From: Bog-473 sp963728845 | Lineage (GTDB): Bacteria > Actinomycetota > Acidimicrobiia > Acidimicrobiales > RAAP-2 | DNA: 64,000 nucleotides | Assembly (NCBI GenBank): GCA_963728845.1 | Contig: CAVSLS010000036.1 | Location: forward strand, 1-64,000 | Direction of reading: 5' to 3' | Shown: one piece after another, positions 1 to 9,859 of the stretch | Layout of the letters: the number at the start of each line of letters is the position of its first letter | How positions within the stretch are numbered: position 1 is the stretch's first letter | Notes under the pieces: model-generated | Told to the model about the DNA's origin: nothing | Database searches by the model: none | What the model saw: only the letters and a program-made list of their open reading frames with translations | Translations under genes and position numbers: made by a program

Positions 1-1
1 G

Positions 2-1249
2 ATGCGGAGCGGTGACCGGACCGTGAGGTCATTGCTGGTGGCCCACGACGTGCCGTGGCCGTCGCTCGGGGGCGCGCTCGTGCGCTTGGCCCTGGTCGTG
101 GAGGCGCTGGCGTCCGTGAGCGACCTCGATCTCTTCGTCTTCCACGACCCGCTCCGATCGAAGATCGTCCTGCCTCCGTCAGTCACCGTTGCGCGCTCCG
201 TGGGGGTCCCGTTCCCCCGGATGTCCTCGCAGCTCAGGTGGCGCGTGGACTGGGTGGCGCGCCGCGGAGTACCGCTCGAGGTGGTCATGACCCGAGCCGA
301 CCCCGCACCCCGACTTGCCTTGCGAGACTGGGCCCGGCCGCCGTACGACCTGGTGTGGTTCTCGACCGCGCCCTCGTACGAATGGGGCGGTCGGCCCGAC
401 TTCGGCCCGACCATCGTGGACCTCATGGATCTCGAGGATGTCAAGACCCAGCTCCGGGCCCAACTGATGGCCGAGCAGCAGCGGACCACCCCGTGGCGAA
501 GCTCCGTACGGACCCGTGTGGCCCTGTACCAGACCCGGCTCAACGCCGGCGACTGGCGCAGATTCCAGCGGTCGGTGGCGGCGCGGGTCGAGAGCGTCGT
601 GCTCCCGAGCGACCTCGACGCCGCCAGGTCCGCACTGGGCAACGTCACCGTGATACCCAACACGTACCCTCGGCCGCGGCGGCCGGCCGGAAACCCGGCC
701 AGCGACGGACCGCCAGTCGTGCTCTTCCAAGGGAGCCTCGGTATTTCGCCCAACATCGACGGGGCGGAGTGGCTCGCCAATGCCATCGCTCCCGCATCCG
801 CGCCGCAGAGCCGGCGACCGAGGTACGACTCGTCGGCCGTCCCGTCACGAGCGTGAACAAGCTGCACGAGCCCGGGGTGGTCACCGTGGTCGGACAGGTC
901 CCATCGATGGACGGGAGGAGCTCGCTCGTGCATCGGTGGCCGTTGTGCCGGTCCGTTACGGCGGTGGGACCAGGGTGAAGATCCTCGAGTCGTTCGCCCA
1001 CCGTGTGCCCGTCGTGTCCACCCGCCTCGGCGCGGAGGGATTGGAGGTGGAAGACGGCGTCCATCTGTTGTTGGCGGACGGTCCGGAGGACTTCGCCGCG
1101 GCCACCGTGCGCCTGCTGCGCGACCCTGCGTTCGCGTGCGCCTGACCCGGGCGGCGGAGGCGCTGTACCTGGAGCGCTACGAAGGCCGGGTTGCCGAGGA
1201 GGGCGTCCGGCGCCTCGTCGAAGACGTCGTGGCCAGGACCCGTTCATAG
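2..1249 (+). CDS. GT4-type glycosyltransferase, broken by frameshifts
   Basis: The reading frame opens at the window edge (ATG at 2, in-frame GTG at 26) and encodes a GT-B glycosyltransferase that would transfer a nucleotide-sugar unit in the cytoplasm. The N-terminal half runs in one frame to about 780. The protein then continues in a second frame (VRLVGRPVTS, GVVTVVGQVP), in a third from about 930 (VRYGGGTRVKILESF, the usual GT4 donor-site region), and returns to the first near 1130, ending at the TAG at 1247-1249 with VRRLVEDVVA. At least three indels are therefore needed. The 3' end overlaps the convergent glycosyltransferase by 73 bp. As given, it cannot make a full protein; it is either a pseudogene or has sequence errors. 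The family call is secure, the sugar unknown. Confidence 0.75.
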
Positions 1250-2358
1250 GCCTCCAGTGACTTGGTGACCACGATCCGGTCATCGAACTCGGCCTCGGCT
1301 TTGCGCCGACCCGCGGAGCCCATCTCCCGGCGCAGGGCTGGGTCACGCACGATCTCCTCGATCGCCGCGGCCAGTCGCACAGGGTCGTGCAGCGGGACGA
1401 GCAACCCCGTCTGTCCGGGGGAGACGACTTGTCGGCAACCGCGAACGTCAGTGGCGACGACCGGCAGACCGCACGCCGCTGCCTCCATGGCCGAACGAGG
1501 AAAACCCTCGCGGTGGAAAGGCAGCACGAAGAGATCGAATCCCGGGTAGACGTGCTCCATGTCGTCCCTGCTACCGGCGAAGACGATGCGCCCGCGGCGA
1601 GCGGCAGCGGCCAACTGCTCAGACGAGATGGCATCGGCCTTGTCGGCATCGGATCCACCCACGACCACGAAGACGACGTCGGGAAGCGTGTCACGCAGCC
1701 GCTCGGCGGCCTCGAACAGCTCGTGGAACCCTTTCTGCCAGACCAGGCGAGCCACGGTCCCGACCACCACGGCGTCGACGTCGACGCCGAGGTCCGCCTT
1801 GGCCTCTCGGTGACCCTGCTCGTCTGCCGCCGGATGGAAGCGCTGCAGGTCGACGCCGTTCCCGAGCAAAACCAGCTTGTGTCTCGGTACGCCGAGACGG
1901 GCCAGCACGCGGAAGTCCTCGGGGTTCTGCACCAGCTCGGCTCCCGAGCCCAGGGATGCCGCTCGTTCGAGGGCGTACACGAGGGCACGGCGTGCCGTCC
2001 GATCCTCCGGACTGGCGTAGAGGCCGTGCACGGTGTTGACGATGCCTGGCACCCCCGCCGCTCGGGCGGCCACCCGCCCGTAGAGTCCGGGCTTGGGATT
2101 GTGGGTGTGGACGATGTCGGGCTTGAGCCGCCGGAAGAGGCGCCACAGCTCCATCAGCGCCATGACGTCCTGGCCGACGGCGGTGGAGCGTGTGGCGTGC
2201 CGCAAGGGCTCGTGACGGATGCCCCACGATTCCAGCTGGGAGACGTACGGTCCCGGAGCCGACACCCCGACGACCTCCATGCCGGCCTCGGCAAACGCTC
2301 GGAGTTGTGGGCCGAGCAGGAGCACCAAGCTCATGTCCACCGTGGTGACGTGGACCAA
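1177..2358 (-). CDS. GT4 family glycosyltransferase
   Basis: A 393-residue GT-B enzyme, normal length for GT4. The N-terminal Rossmann half contains DIVHTHNPKPGLYGR, and the C-terminal half carries the donor-binding EX7E motif in HREGFPRSAMEA followed by CGLPVVATD. VARLVWQKG is the usual start of the second domain. It should act in the cytoplasm, adding a sugar to a lipid-linked glycan. The GTG start lies inside the 3' end of the upstream glycosyltransferase (28-bp overlap), which suggests translational coupling in a two-gene minus-strand operon. The last residues (TTSSTRRRTP) lie over the convergent frameshifted glycosyltransferase and may not be native. The frame is intact. Confidence 0.92.
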   Translation of the reverse strand: MVHVTTVDMSLVLLLGPQLRAFAEAGMEVVGVSAPGPYVSQLESWGIRHEPLRHATRSTAVGQDVMALMELWRLFRRLKPDIVHTHNPKPGLYGRVAARAAGVPGIVNTVHGLYASPEDRTARRALVYALERAASLGSGAELVQNPEDFRVLARLGVPRHKLVLLGNGVDLQRFHPAADEQGHREAKADLGVDVDAVVVGTVARLVWQKGFHELFEAAERLRDTLPDVVFVVVGGSDADKADAISSEQLAAAARRGRIVFAGSRDDMEHVYPGFDLFVLPFHREGFPRSAMEAAACGLPVVATDVRGCRQVVSPGQTGLLVPLHDPVRLAAAIEEIVRDPALRREMGSAGRRKAEAEFDDRIVVTKSLEAYERVLATTSSTRRRTPSSATRPS

Positions 2359-3599
2359 CCTCTTCCCGACCAGCGTGCTCGACGCGCCCGATCCACCCGC
2401 AGGTAGATGTCGCCGACGGCCCGGTTCGCTTCGGCGATGTCGAACATGGAGCTGCGGAGCTTGGCCTGGCGGCCGAGCCGCGGACGCAGCTCCGGGTCCG
2501 ACGCGAGCCGCTTCATGACATCGGCCAGGGAGCCGGGGTCGCCCGGAGGCACCAGCAGGGCGTCCACCCCGTCCTCGAGTGCCTGGGGCACGCCGCCGAC
2601 GGAGCTCGCCACGATGGGCAACCCGACGCTGGTGGCTTCCATCAACGCGACGGGGAGGCCCTCATGGAGCGAGGCCAGGACGAAAGCGTCGGCGCCCGCC
2701 AGCAGCTGCAGCACGTCGTCGCGCTGGCCGAGGAATTGAAACCGCTCTCCGAGCGCGAGCTCCATGTGACGGGCGCGCAGGGAGGGACCCAGTGGGCCGC
2801 GTCCCACCGCGGCGAACCGGATGGGGAGCCCGTTGTCCGCGATGGATCGGGCCGCAGTGAGCAAGACGTCGTAGCCCTTCTCGGGGCGGAGGTTGGCAAC
2901 GGTGATGAACAACAACTCCTCGTCGCGTACCCCGAGCTCGGACCGCACGCGGTCCCGCAGCTCTGACCGACGGGCGATCAGGGAGTCCGACCGGGACAGA
3001 TCGACACCGTGCACGACGATCGTGGCTCGGCGGCGCAGGGCTGCCGGAAGGGCGTCGTACGACGCCTGCGACACCGCCACCAGTCGTTCCCCTCTGCTCA
3101 TCGAGGCACGCAGCAACGCTCGATTCGCGAGCCTTGCACGGTCCCACAAGCTGTGCTCTGTGTAGACGACCCCCGGCCGAGCAGAGCGGGGCACGGAAGC
3201 CACGACCAGCTGCCCCAGTGCGGCTGCATACGGGAGGTGGAAGTGCACGACGTCGAAGTGCCCGCGCACCAGCAGTCGGCGAAGGGCCGCCAGCCACCGC
3301 AGATCCGCGTTGTTGGTGGCGCCGAGGGCGTGCACACGCGTTCCGCCCGCCACGATCGCCGGCACCAGGGCGTCCTGGTCCCGGAGCACGTAGGCCACCT
3401 CGTAGTGGAACCGTTGTGCGTCGCCCCCCGCCACCATGTCCACCAACAGGCGTTCGGCGCCCCCGTAGCCGAGGCACTTGATGACCAGCAGCACTCGCAG
3501 GGGTCGATCGGGCGCACGGGTCCGAAACCCCTCTTCAACGCCCACGCGGCGATAGTACCGGCCGAAACCCCCGCCCGGCCTCTCGGCGGTTCGCAGCAT
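2331..3599 (-). CDS. GT4 family glycosyltransferase
   Basis: A GT-B glycosyltransferase of about 420 residues. The N-terminal domain begins at VLLVIKCLGYGGAERLL, a common opening for GT4 enzymes that work on cell-surface glycans. The C-terminal domain has VANLRPEKGYDVLL and an EX7E donor site in HEGLPVALMEATSVGLPIV. I use the ATG at 3599. The open frame extends to 3764, but the added part is Arg-rich, lies over the divergent transporter gene and looks non-coding. A GTG about 18 codons inside is another possible start. It is the first gene of a minus-strand pair with the overlapping glycosyltransferase, and is divergent from the export transporter, which fits one glycan locus. Sugar specificity cannot be read. 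Confidence 0.9.
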   Translation of the reverse strand: MLRTAERPGGGFGRYYRRVGVEEGFRTRAPDRPLRVLLVIKCLGYGGAERLLVDMVAGGDAQRFHYEVAYVLRDQDALVPAIVAGGTRVHALGATNNADLRWLAALRRLLVRGHFDVVHFHLPYAAALGQLVVASVPRSARPGVVYTEHSLWDRARLANRALLRASMSRGERLVAVSQASYDALPAALRRRATIVVHGVDLSRSDSLIARRSELRDRVRSELGVRDEELLFITVANLRPEKGYDVLLTAARSIADNGLPIRFAAVGRGPLGPSLRARHMELALGERFQFLGQRDDVLQLLAGADAFVLASLHEGLPVALMEATSVGLPIVASSVGGVPQALEDGVDALLVPPGDPGSLADVMKRLASDPELRPRLGRQAKLRSSMFDIAEANRAVGDIYLRVDRARRARWSGRGWSTSPRWT

Positions 3600-3673
3600 G
3601 CGCGATACTGTCTGTCTTCCATGTGGGTTGGGAACGAGGGCCTGCAGGCGCGGGCGGAGAGGTGCCGTATTCG

Positions 3674-4582
3674 ATGACTTTGCCGACTCCCTCGGAGGGG
3701 GGGGTGTCATTTGGCGCGAGCGCCGCCGCCTCCAGCGGTGACGCATCGTTGCCGGCAGAGCCACCGAGCCACCTGATCTACCGTCACCAAGCTCGGCTGG
3801 GAACGTCGCTCCGCGCTCTCTGGGCGAGCCGCGACATCATCTACACCCTGGCCGAGCGTGACCTGCGGGCCCAGTACAAGCAGGCCACCCTCGGACTGCT
3901 CTGGGCTCTGATCTTCCCGCTGGCCATGCTGGGCATCTTCACGATCATCTTCTCTCGGACGTCGGCGAACGGGGTTCCCGGGATCCCGTACCCCCTCTTC
4001 GCCTACATCGGGATCTTGTGCTGGACCTTCTTCTCCGGGAGCCTTGGGACCGGTGGCACCTCGCTGCTGACCAACAATGCCCTCATGAGCAAGACACAGT
4101 TCCCGCGAGAGTGCTTTCCGCTCGAGAGCATTCTGGTGAATGCGGTGAACTCCGTGCTGGCGTGGATCCCTCTGTTCCTGCTCTTCGTGATCTATCGCTT
4201 CGTCCCGTACCCCACGACGGTCTGGGTGCCCCTGCTGATAGTGATCGAGCTGGCCTTCACCGTTGGCATCACGATCGCAGTGTCCGCGTTGATCATCCAG
4301 ATGCGCGACCTCGCCCAGATCCTCCCGATCGTCATCATGTTGGGCCTCTTCGCCACGCCGGTGATCTGGCAGTTCAGCCGCATTCCGCCGAAGTGGCAGT
4401 TGGTCTACGGCTTCGTCAGTCCGCTGGGGCCGGTGATCGACGACGTCCGCCGTACGATGCTCCAAGGCTTGAACCCTGTCCCCGGACCTCTGCTGGCGGC
4501 CATCGCCGGCGCCATCTTCTACCTGGCTGTCGGTTACCGGATCTTCAAGCGGTATGAGGTGAACTTTGCCGACATTGCCTAA
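3674..4582 (+). CDS. ABC-2 type polysaccharide/polyol export permease (Wzm-like)
   Basis: The membrane subunit of an ABC exporter for lipid-linked polysaccharide, about 302 residues with six predicted membrane spans. The cytoplasmic amphipathic start and the stretch LAERDLRAQYKQATLGLLW are characteristic of Wzm/TagG-type permeases, as is the loop ending in the span near FATPVIWQF. I use the ATG at 3674; an upstream in-frame start at 3623 adds an unlikely Gly-rich leader. A run of eight G bases at 3697-3704 lies in the N-terminal codons and would shift the frame if its length changed. The gene overlaps the ATPase gene by 17 bp, so the two are translated together. The neighbouring glycosyltransferases fit export of the product they build. 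Confidence 0.95.
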   Translation: MTLPTPSEGGVSFGASAAASSGDASLPAEPPSHLIYRHQARLGTSLRALWASRDIIYTLAERDLRAQYKQATLGLLWALIFPLAMLGIFTIIFSRTSANGVPGIPYPLFAYIGILCWTFFSGSLGTGGTSLLTNNALMSKTQFPRECFPLESILVNAVNSVLAWIPLFLLFVIYRFVPYPTTVWVPLLIVIELAFTVGITIAVSALIIQMRDLAQILPIVIMLGLFATPVIWQFSRIPPKWQLVYGFVSPLGPVIDDVRRTMLQGLNPVPGPLLAAIAGAIFYLAVGYRIFKRYEVNFADIA

Positions 4583-5759
4583 GGGGTCCATCCGAATCGA
4601 GCACGTGTGGAAGAAGTTCCGGGCTGACCGCACGGCACCTCTCTTCTACGACCAGTTCGTCCGGCTGCGTCGCTCCTTCACCGAGGGGACGCGGAAGGAC
4701 TATCGGTGGGTGCTCAAGGACGTCAGCCTCAGCGTGGAGCCCGGGGGGACGCTCGGGCTCATCGGGATCAATGGATCCGGCAAGACCACGCTGTTGAAGA
4801 TCATCAGCAAGGTGACCTACCAATCGGCCGGCGTGTGCCAGGTTGAGGGTCGCCTGGGTGCGCTCCTCAGTGTGACCAGCGGCATTCATCCCGACCTGAC
4901 AGGACGCGAGAACGTCTATCTCTACGGTGCAGTACTCGGCATGCGCCGCAAGATGAGCCATGAACGATTCGACGAGATCGTCGAGTTCGCCGGGCTCAAC
5001 GACGCCATCGACCGGCAGGTCAAGTTCTTCTCGCTCGGCATGCAGATGCGCCTTGGCTTCTCCATCGCCGCGTTCCTGGAGCCCGAGATCTTGCTCGTCG
5101 ACGAAGTGCTCTCGGTGGGCGACGCCAACTTCCAGCAGAAGTGCATCCAGCGAATTGAAGAGGTGGTGCGCCAGGGCACCACGCTCGTCTACGTATCCCA
5201 CGACCTGACCTCGGTCGAGGCAACCTGCGAACAGTCCATGTGGTTGGCCGATGCGAGGGTGCGGGCGGCGGGCCCCACCAGGGAAGTGGCCGCCCTGTAC
5301 CGCGCCTCCGTGCAGGAGGATGCGTCGGTGGCCACCTCCAACGACGGCGTCATCCGACTGCTGAAGTCATCCATCACCGGTCCGGACGGAGGTCAGGTTC
5401 TCTCGCTGGAGGACGCCGAGGTCCGCATGACCCTGAACTCGCCCGAGTCGGTCGAAGCCGACCTCTTCGTCGGGATCTCACTGGGAACCGCCTTCCCCAT
5501 CTTCATCACCAAGTACCACGGCTTGTTCCCGTCCGGCGACTTCGAAGTGACGTGCAGGCTGCACAACATTCCTCTGCCCAAGGGTGGGTACTCCGTCTGG
5601 ACCGCGATGTCCGGCTTCGGCAAGTGGGCCGACAACCCCCTGCTCCCGTGGAAGCCGATCCTCTCCTTTGGCGCCTTCGGTCCGGACGTCCTCAACCCGC
5701 CAGAGGGGGTCATGGTGGCGGCCCCGCTGTACGTCGGCACCACGTGGAACGTCGACTGA
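4566..5759 (+). CDS. ABC exporter ATPase with C-terminal glycan-binding domain (Wzt-like)
   Basis: The nucleotide-binding subunit that pairs with the preceding permease to export polysaccharide. Walker A GINGSGKTT is at residues 67-75, the signature region FSLGMQMRLG at about 155-164 (the SxGM form usual in Wzt/TagH rather than LSGGQ), Walker B ILLVDE at 175-180 and the H-loop SHD at 211-213. Residues from about 260 to 397 form an extra C-terminal domain rich in beta-strand residues, in the position of the Wzt domain that recognises the end of the O-polysaccharide. This suggests that the exported glycan carries a specific terminal mark (inference). The start is a TTG at 4566 inside the permease gene. 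The frame is intact. Confidence 0.95.
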   Translation: MPTLPKGSIRIEHVWKKFRADRTAPLFYDQFVRLRRSFTEGTRKDYRWVLKDVSLSVEPGGTLGLIGINGSGKTTLLKIISKVTYQSAGVCQVEGRLGALLSVTSGIHPDLTGRENVYLYGAVLGMRRKMSHERFDEIVEFAGLNDAIDRQVKFFSLGMQMRLGFSIAAFLEPEILLVDEVLSVGDANFQQKCIQRIEEVVRQGTTLVYVSHDLTSVEATCEQSMWLADARVRAAGPTREVAALYRASVQEDASVATSNDGVIRLLKSSITGPDGGQVLSLEDAEVRMTLNSPESVEADLFVGISLGTAFPIFITKYHGLFPSGDFEVTCRLHNIPLPKGGYSVWTAMSGFGKWADNPLLPWKPILSFGAFGPDVLNPPEGVMVAAPLYVGTTWNVD

Positions 5760-5791
5760 CGGCTTCCACGCCCTGCCATCGGGCGGAACGG

Positions 5792-6676
5792 CTAGGGGAA
5801 GAACGCACGGAGTTTCACTGATCCGGCCAATCGCCCGGCGCGTATCCCGAACGTCCGGACCCAGGTACGGCGTCGCAAAGGGTTGACCAGACCGGGGCTC
5901 GCGGCGATCAACCAGACCCACGCCTTTGCCGCTCCCCGAAGGTCGCGCCGCATGCCTTTGGCGCGGTAGCGCACGTAGAGCCGGGGTCCGCACCTTCCGT
6001 ACGACCAGGCGGCACGGAAGATGGGACGGGCGGTGGCACGCTCGCGCTTCTCCACGATGGCATCGGCCGCCACGGTGAACCGGTACCCGGCCAGTTGCAG
6101 CCTCCAGCACAGGTCCACGTCCTCTCCTGGCCACAGTTCCTCGTTGAAGCCGTGCGCCGCGTCGAAGATCTCCCTGCGGACGGCCAGGTTGGCGGTGAGG
6201 GCGAAGGGGAGGAATCCCAGTTGACGTGTGGCTGCCGGGACCGGGGACGAGCTCGGGTGCCCCTCGAGCGCGCCGAAGTCGAACACCCCCGCGACCAGGT
6301 CAGCGCCCGAGAGCGCCCCACAGATGGAGGCAAGCCACCCCGACCGCACCACGTCGTCGGCATCACAGAAGGCCAAGAGCCGGCCCCGGGCCGACCGGAC
6401 CCCTGTGTTGCGTGCCGCCGCCGCCCCCCGACGGGCGGAGGCGTCCACCAGGCGGATACGAGGGTGCCGTTCGGCCCAACGCTCGACGCAGGCGCTGGTC
6501 CCGTCGTCGGAACCATTGTCGGCCACCACGACTTCCCAGTGGGCCGGTACTTCCTGGGTCGACAGGGCCTGGAGTTGCTGCTCGATCCACGGCATGCCTT
6601 TGCGGACGGGCACGATCACGCTGATAAGCGGACGATCGCTCGTACCTCGCTCCTCCGCCACCCAGATGTCCTCCAC
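5792..6676 (-). CDS. GT2 family glycosyltransferase
   Basis: A GT-A fold inverting glycosyltransferase. The family start ISVIVPVRKG is followed by VVADNGSDDGT and the metal/nucleotide-binding aspartates FCDADD, and later by PGEDVDLCWRL, the region that contributes the catalytic base in GT2 enzymes. No membrane segment is evident, so it should work on the cytoplasmic face. The start is taken as GTG at 6676 (VEDIWVAEERG); the frame stays open further upstream but those codons overlap the divergent gene. It lies between the export ATPase, which converges on it with a 32-bp gap, and a divergent GT2 gene. The acceptor and sugar are unknown. Confidence 0.9.
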   Translation of the reverse strand: MEDIWVAEERGTSDRPLISVIVPVRKGMPWIEQQLQALSTQEVPAHWEVVVADNGSDDGTSACVERWAERHPRIRLVDASARRGAAAARNTGVRSARGRLLAFCDADDVVRSGWLASICGALSGADLVAGVFDFGALEGHPSSSPVPAATRQLGFLPFALTANLAVRREIFDAAHGFNEELWPGEDVDLCWRLQLAGYRFTVAADAIVEKRERATARPIFRAAWSYGRCGPRLYVRYRAKGMRRDLRGAAKAWVWLIAASPGLVNPLRRRTWVRTFGIRAGRLAGSVKLRAFFP

Positions 6677-6708
6677 GACCGTTGTTAGCCTATAGAGATG
6701 GGGGCGCA

Positions 6709-7717
6709 GTGACGAACGATCGGAGCCGGTCGGACGGCACTCGCGCCCAGACCCCGACGGCACCGGCACCGGCATCGGTGTCGGCGGTCGTCCTCACGCA
6801 TCGGAGGCCACGCCTCGCCTCTGAGGTGGTGCGCTCCTTGATCGAGCGAGAAGGCCTCCTGCCCGACCGTATGGTGGTGGTGGTCAACGGGCAAGGCGGA
6901 CTCGACGACGCGAACCTGGAGTCCAGAGTCCGTATGCTCCGATTGCCGCGCAATCTCGGACCTGCAGGCGGCTTCGGAGCGGGGATGGAGGCCGTGTTCG
7001 AGGACCCGTCCGTGCAGTGGGCCTATCTGTGCGAGGACGATGTCGGGGTCTTCGCGCTGCCCACCCCGAGGCTGTCCGACGTCGTGGCGCGAGCCGAAGG
7101 GCGCGGGCTGCTGCCTGGCGCGCCCGTCGGGGCCGTGGTGGCTTACGGGCGACGGTTCGTCGGCCGAGGAGCCCACACGGCCAACCTGGTCCCGCCGTCG
7201 GGGAACCCCTACGAGCTTGATTCGGTCGATGTGGCCAGCTGGGGGGCAACGCTGCTGTCCCGGGACGTCTTCGACGCCGGCATCGTGCCCGACCCGGAGT
7301 GGTTCTTCGGTCTCGAGGACTTCGATTTCTTCTGCCGCGTCCGACAAGGGGGCTTCGAGGTGTTGGTCGACGGCGTGTCGGCACGGGCCGTCGCTGACCA
7401 GCAGACGTCGGCCGGCCGGGCCCAGGCCCTTGGACCGCATCGCCCGACAGACGAACACGAGTCATGGCGGTCGTACTACCACGCGCTGCAATTCCTTCCT
7501 CCTGGCGCGGCGACACGGGCATCCCTCGTGGCACGTGTGGCACTTGGCCTACTCCGCGCGCCATCTGCAGAAGGCATCTGGGCGCGACGAGCGCCGAGCG
7601 ATCCTCCATGGCCTCTGGGACGGCGCCCGGGGCCGGTTCGGTGAGAACCCCGCCTATCGGCGCGCCGAAGGCGAGCTCCCGCAGTCGAACGAGCCCCCCG
7701 GATCCCCATCTCGTTGA
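6709..7717 (+). CDS. GT2 rhamnosyltransferase-like glycosyltransferase, frameshifted near its 3' end
   Basis: A GT2 enzyme resembling actinobacterial rhamnosyl/galactofuranosyltransferase-like proteins: SAVVLTHRRP opens the domain, LPRNLGPAGGFGAGM is the acceptor-side motif, LCEDDVG supplies the DXD-type acidic cluster and FFGLEDFDFFCR the catalytic region. The GTG at 6709 follows a G-rich ribosome-binding site. Near 7485-7490 the frame changes: the original frame runs out of family likeness at SYYHALQF, while the +1 frame continues with FLLARRHGHPSW and ends in GRFGENPAYRRAEGE, the usual C-terminus, with TGA at 7715-7717. One indel therefore separates about 75 C-terminal residues. The unshifted frame stops at 7644. 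Confidence 0.8.
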
Positions 7718-7892
7718 GCCGGTTTCGCATCGCCGACGTCGGTTCGTGAGAGCCGTGCTTGACGGCCACACCGCGACAGCCGATGATGCGCGGATGCCGG
7801 ACCGGTTCAGTGTCGCTCTGCCCTACCCGTCGTTCCGGGGCTCCGTGGTCACCTGCGCCCACGTGAACGGTCGACGGGTGGGCTGACCCGGC

Positions 7893-9851
7893 ATGTGCGG
7901 GATCGCCGGCCTCCTCGACCCGGCCGCCTCGACGGGTGCCGACAGGCTTGGTGCCCTGGCATCGGCCATGGCCGCGCCCCTGGAGCATCGTGGGCCGGAC
8001 GACAGGGGCCTCTGGGTCGACGCCGACGCAGGAATTGCGTTCGGTCACCGGCGTCTGGCTGTCATCGATCTGGGGCCTGGCGGAGCGCAACCGATGGTCT
8101 CGGCCGGTGGCCGCTGGGTGATCGCCTACAACGGGGAGATCTACAACCATCGTCAGCTCCGGCATCGATTGGAGCGGACGGGGATGCGCTTCCGCGGTGA
8201 TTCCGACACCGAGGCGTTGGTGGCGGCGGTCGAGTGTTGGGGAGTCGACCGAGCGCTCGATGCCTCAGAGGGGATGTTCGCCGCGGCGCTGTGGGACAGG
8301 CGTGAGCGCGAGCTCCACCTGCTACGCGACCGCTTCGGTGAGAAGCCGCTCTACTACGGCTGGGTGGGCGCGGTCTTCGCGTTCGGGTCCGAGCTGAAGG
8401 CAGTCTGCGCGTTGCCCGGATTCAGCGCTGAGCTCGATCGACGGGCTGTCGCACGCTACCTCCGCCACAACTGCATCCCCGCTCCCGACACGATATGGCG
8501 AGGTGTTCGAAAGCTCCTCCCCGGCCATCTGGTGACGTTGACCCACACGACGATCCCGGGTGCGCTCCCGGAACAGCGCTGCTACTGGTCCGCAGCGGAC
8601 GCCGTGGCAGCGGCACGGCAGCACCCGTTTGTCGGGTCGGACTCGGAGATGACGGATCAACTCGAGGCCACCCTGTCCGAAGCCGTTGCCGCCAGGGTGG
8701 TCGCGGACGTCCCGGTGGGGGCATTCCTCTCCGGTGGCATCGACTCGAGCACCATCGTGGCCCTGATGCAGCAAAACGCCACGAGGCCGGTTCGCACGTT
8801 CACCGTGGGATTCGCCGACCGGGCCTTCGATGAGTCCCCCGATGCGGCGGCGGTCGCCGCGCACCTCGGGACGGACCACACCGCCGTCCACGTGGGCGAC
8901 GCCGAGGCGGTCGAGGTGATCGCCCGCATTCCCGAAATATGGGACGAACCCTTCTCCGACGTCTCTCAGATCCCGACCTACCTGGTGAGCCGGGTCGCAC
9001 GCCGGGAGGTCACCGTCTCATTGTCGGGAGACGGCGGGGACGAGTTGTTCGCGGGCTACAACCGGCATGCCTGGCTCGACCGCGTCTGGGGGAGGGCCGC
9101 CGTCCTGCCGACAGGGATACGCCGGACCGGAAGTTCAGCCCTTGGCCGCGTGCCGCCGGCCCTGGTCGACCAGGCGGCCCGGATGCTCCCGGCCGGCTGG
9201 CAGGTGCGAAACCCGTCGACCAAGGTGGTGAAATTGGCTCGCGTCCTCGCCGCCTCGGACCCCGAGGACGCCTACCGGGCACTCACCACCCACTGGGACG
9301 ATGCGCAATCGATGGTGATCGGGGCAGACCCCCGCGACCAAGCGGGCGACCGCCCCCGCTCACCGGTCTCCGACGGTGGCATCACCGAGCAGATGCTCTG
9401 GTCCGACCTCGTGGGTTACCTGCCCGACGACATCCTGGTCAAGCTCGATCGGGCCGCCATGGCGGTGTCCCTCGAGACCCGGGTCCCGTTCCTCGATCGA
9501 CGGGTCCTCGACCTGGCGTGGAGCCTGCCACTGCAGGCGAAGTTGCGTGGCGGTCACACCAAGTGGCTGCTGCGCCAAGTGCTCGCACGCCATGTGCCGG
9601 CAAAGCTGGTCGAACGGCCCAAGATGGGGTTCGGCGTGCCGATCGGACCGTGGCTGCGTACAGAGCTTTCCACTTGGGCTGAGCACCTTCTCGACGAGGG
9701 CCGTCTGCGGGCCCAGGGACTTCTCGATCCACTGCCTGTTCGCCAGGCCTGGGACCTGCATCGGTCGGGCCGACGGGACCTCGGCTACGAGCTGTGGGAC
9801 GTGCTGGTCCTGCAGGCGTGGATCGACCGCTGGACGCCTTCCCTCGGTTGA
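7893..9851 (+). CDS. asnB: asparagine synthase (glutamine-hydrolysing)
   Basis: A full-length class B asparagine synthetase of 652 residues. The N-terminal glutaminase domain starts with MCGIAGLL, where Cys2 becomes the nucleophile after Met removal, and has YNGEIYNH at about 79-86 for glutamine binding. The C-terminal synthetase domain has the PP-loop SGGIDSS at 280-286, which binds ATP. It transfers ammonia from glutamine to an activated carboxylate. Free asparagine synthesis is the default function. Homologues inside glycan clusters, such as WbpS-like proteins, are thought to amidate sugar carboxylates, so here amidation of a uronic acid is possible but unproven. The gene is intact and is preceded by about 175 bp without a clear gene. 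Confidence 0.96.
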   Translation: MCGIAGLLDPAASTGADRLGALASAMAAPLEHRGPDDRGLWVDADAGIAFGHRRLAVIDLGPGGAQPMVSAGGRWVIAYNGEIYNHRQLRHRLERTGMRFRGDSDTEALVAAVECWGVDRALDASEGMFAAALWDRRERELHLLRDRFGEKPLYYGWVGAVFAFGSELKAVCALPGFSAELDRRAVARYLRHNCIPAPDTIWRGVRKLLPGHLVTLTHTTIPGALPEQRCYWSAADAVAAARQHPFVGSDSEMTDQLEATLSEAVAARVVADVPVGAFLSGGIDSSTIVALMQQNATRPVRTFTVGFADRAFDESPDAAAVAAHLGTDHTAVHVGDAEAVEVIARIPEIWDEPFSDVSQIPTYLVSRVARREVTVSLSGDGGDELFAGYNRHAWLDRVWGRAAVLPTGIRRTGSSALGRVPPALVDQAARMLPAGWQVRNPSTKVVKLARVLAASDPEDAYRALTTHWDDAQSMVIGADPRDQAGDRPRSPVSDGGITEQMLWSDLVGYLPDDILVKLDRAAMAVSLETRVPFLDRRVLDLAWSLPLQAKLRGGHTKWLLRQVLARHVPAKLVERPKMGFGVPIGPWLRTELSTWAEHLLDEGRLRAQGLLDPLPVRQAWDLHRSGRRDLGYELWDVLVLQAWIDRWTPSLG

Positions 9852-9859
9852 GCTCGTCA

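Noticed and set aside
645..1988. A 447-residue minus-strand frame
   Set aside because: It lies over two glycosyltransferases in a different frame and is rich in Ser/Trp/Arg; it is a shadow.
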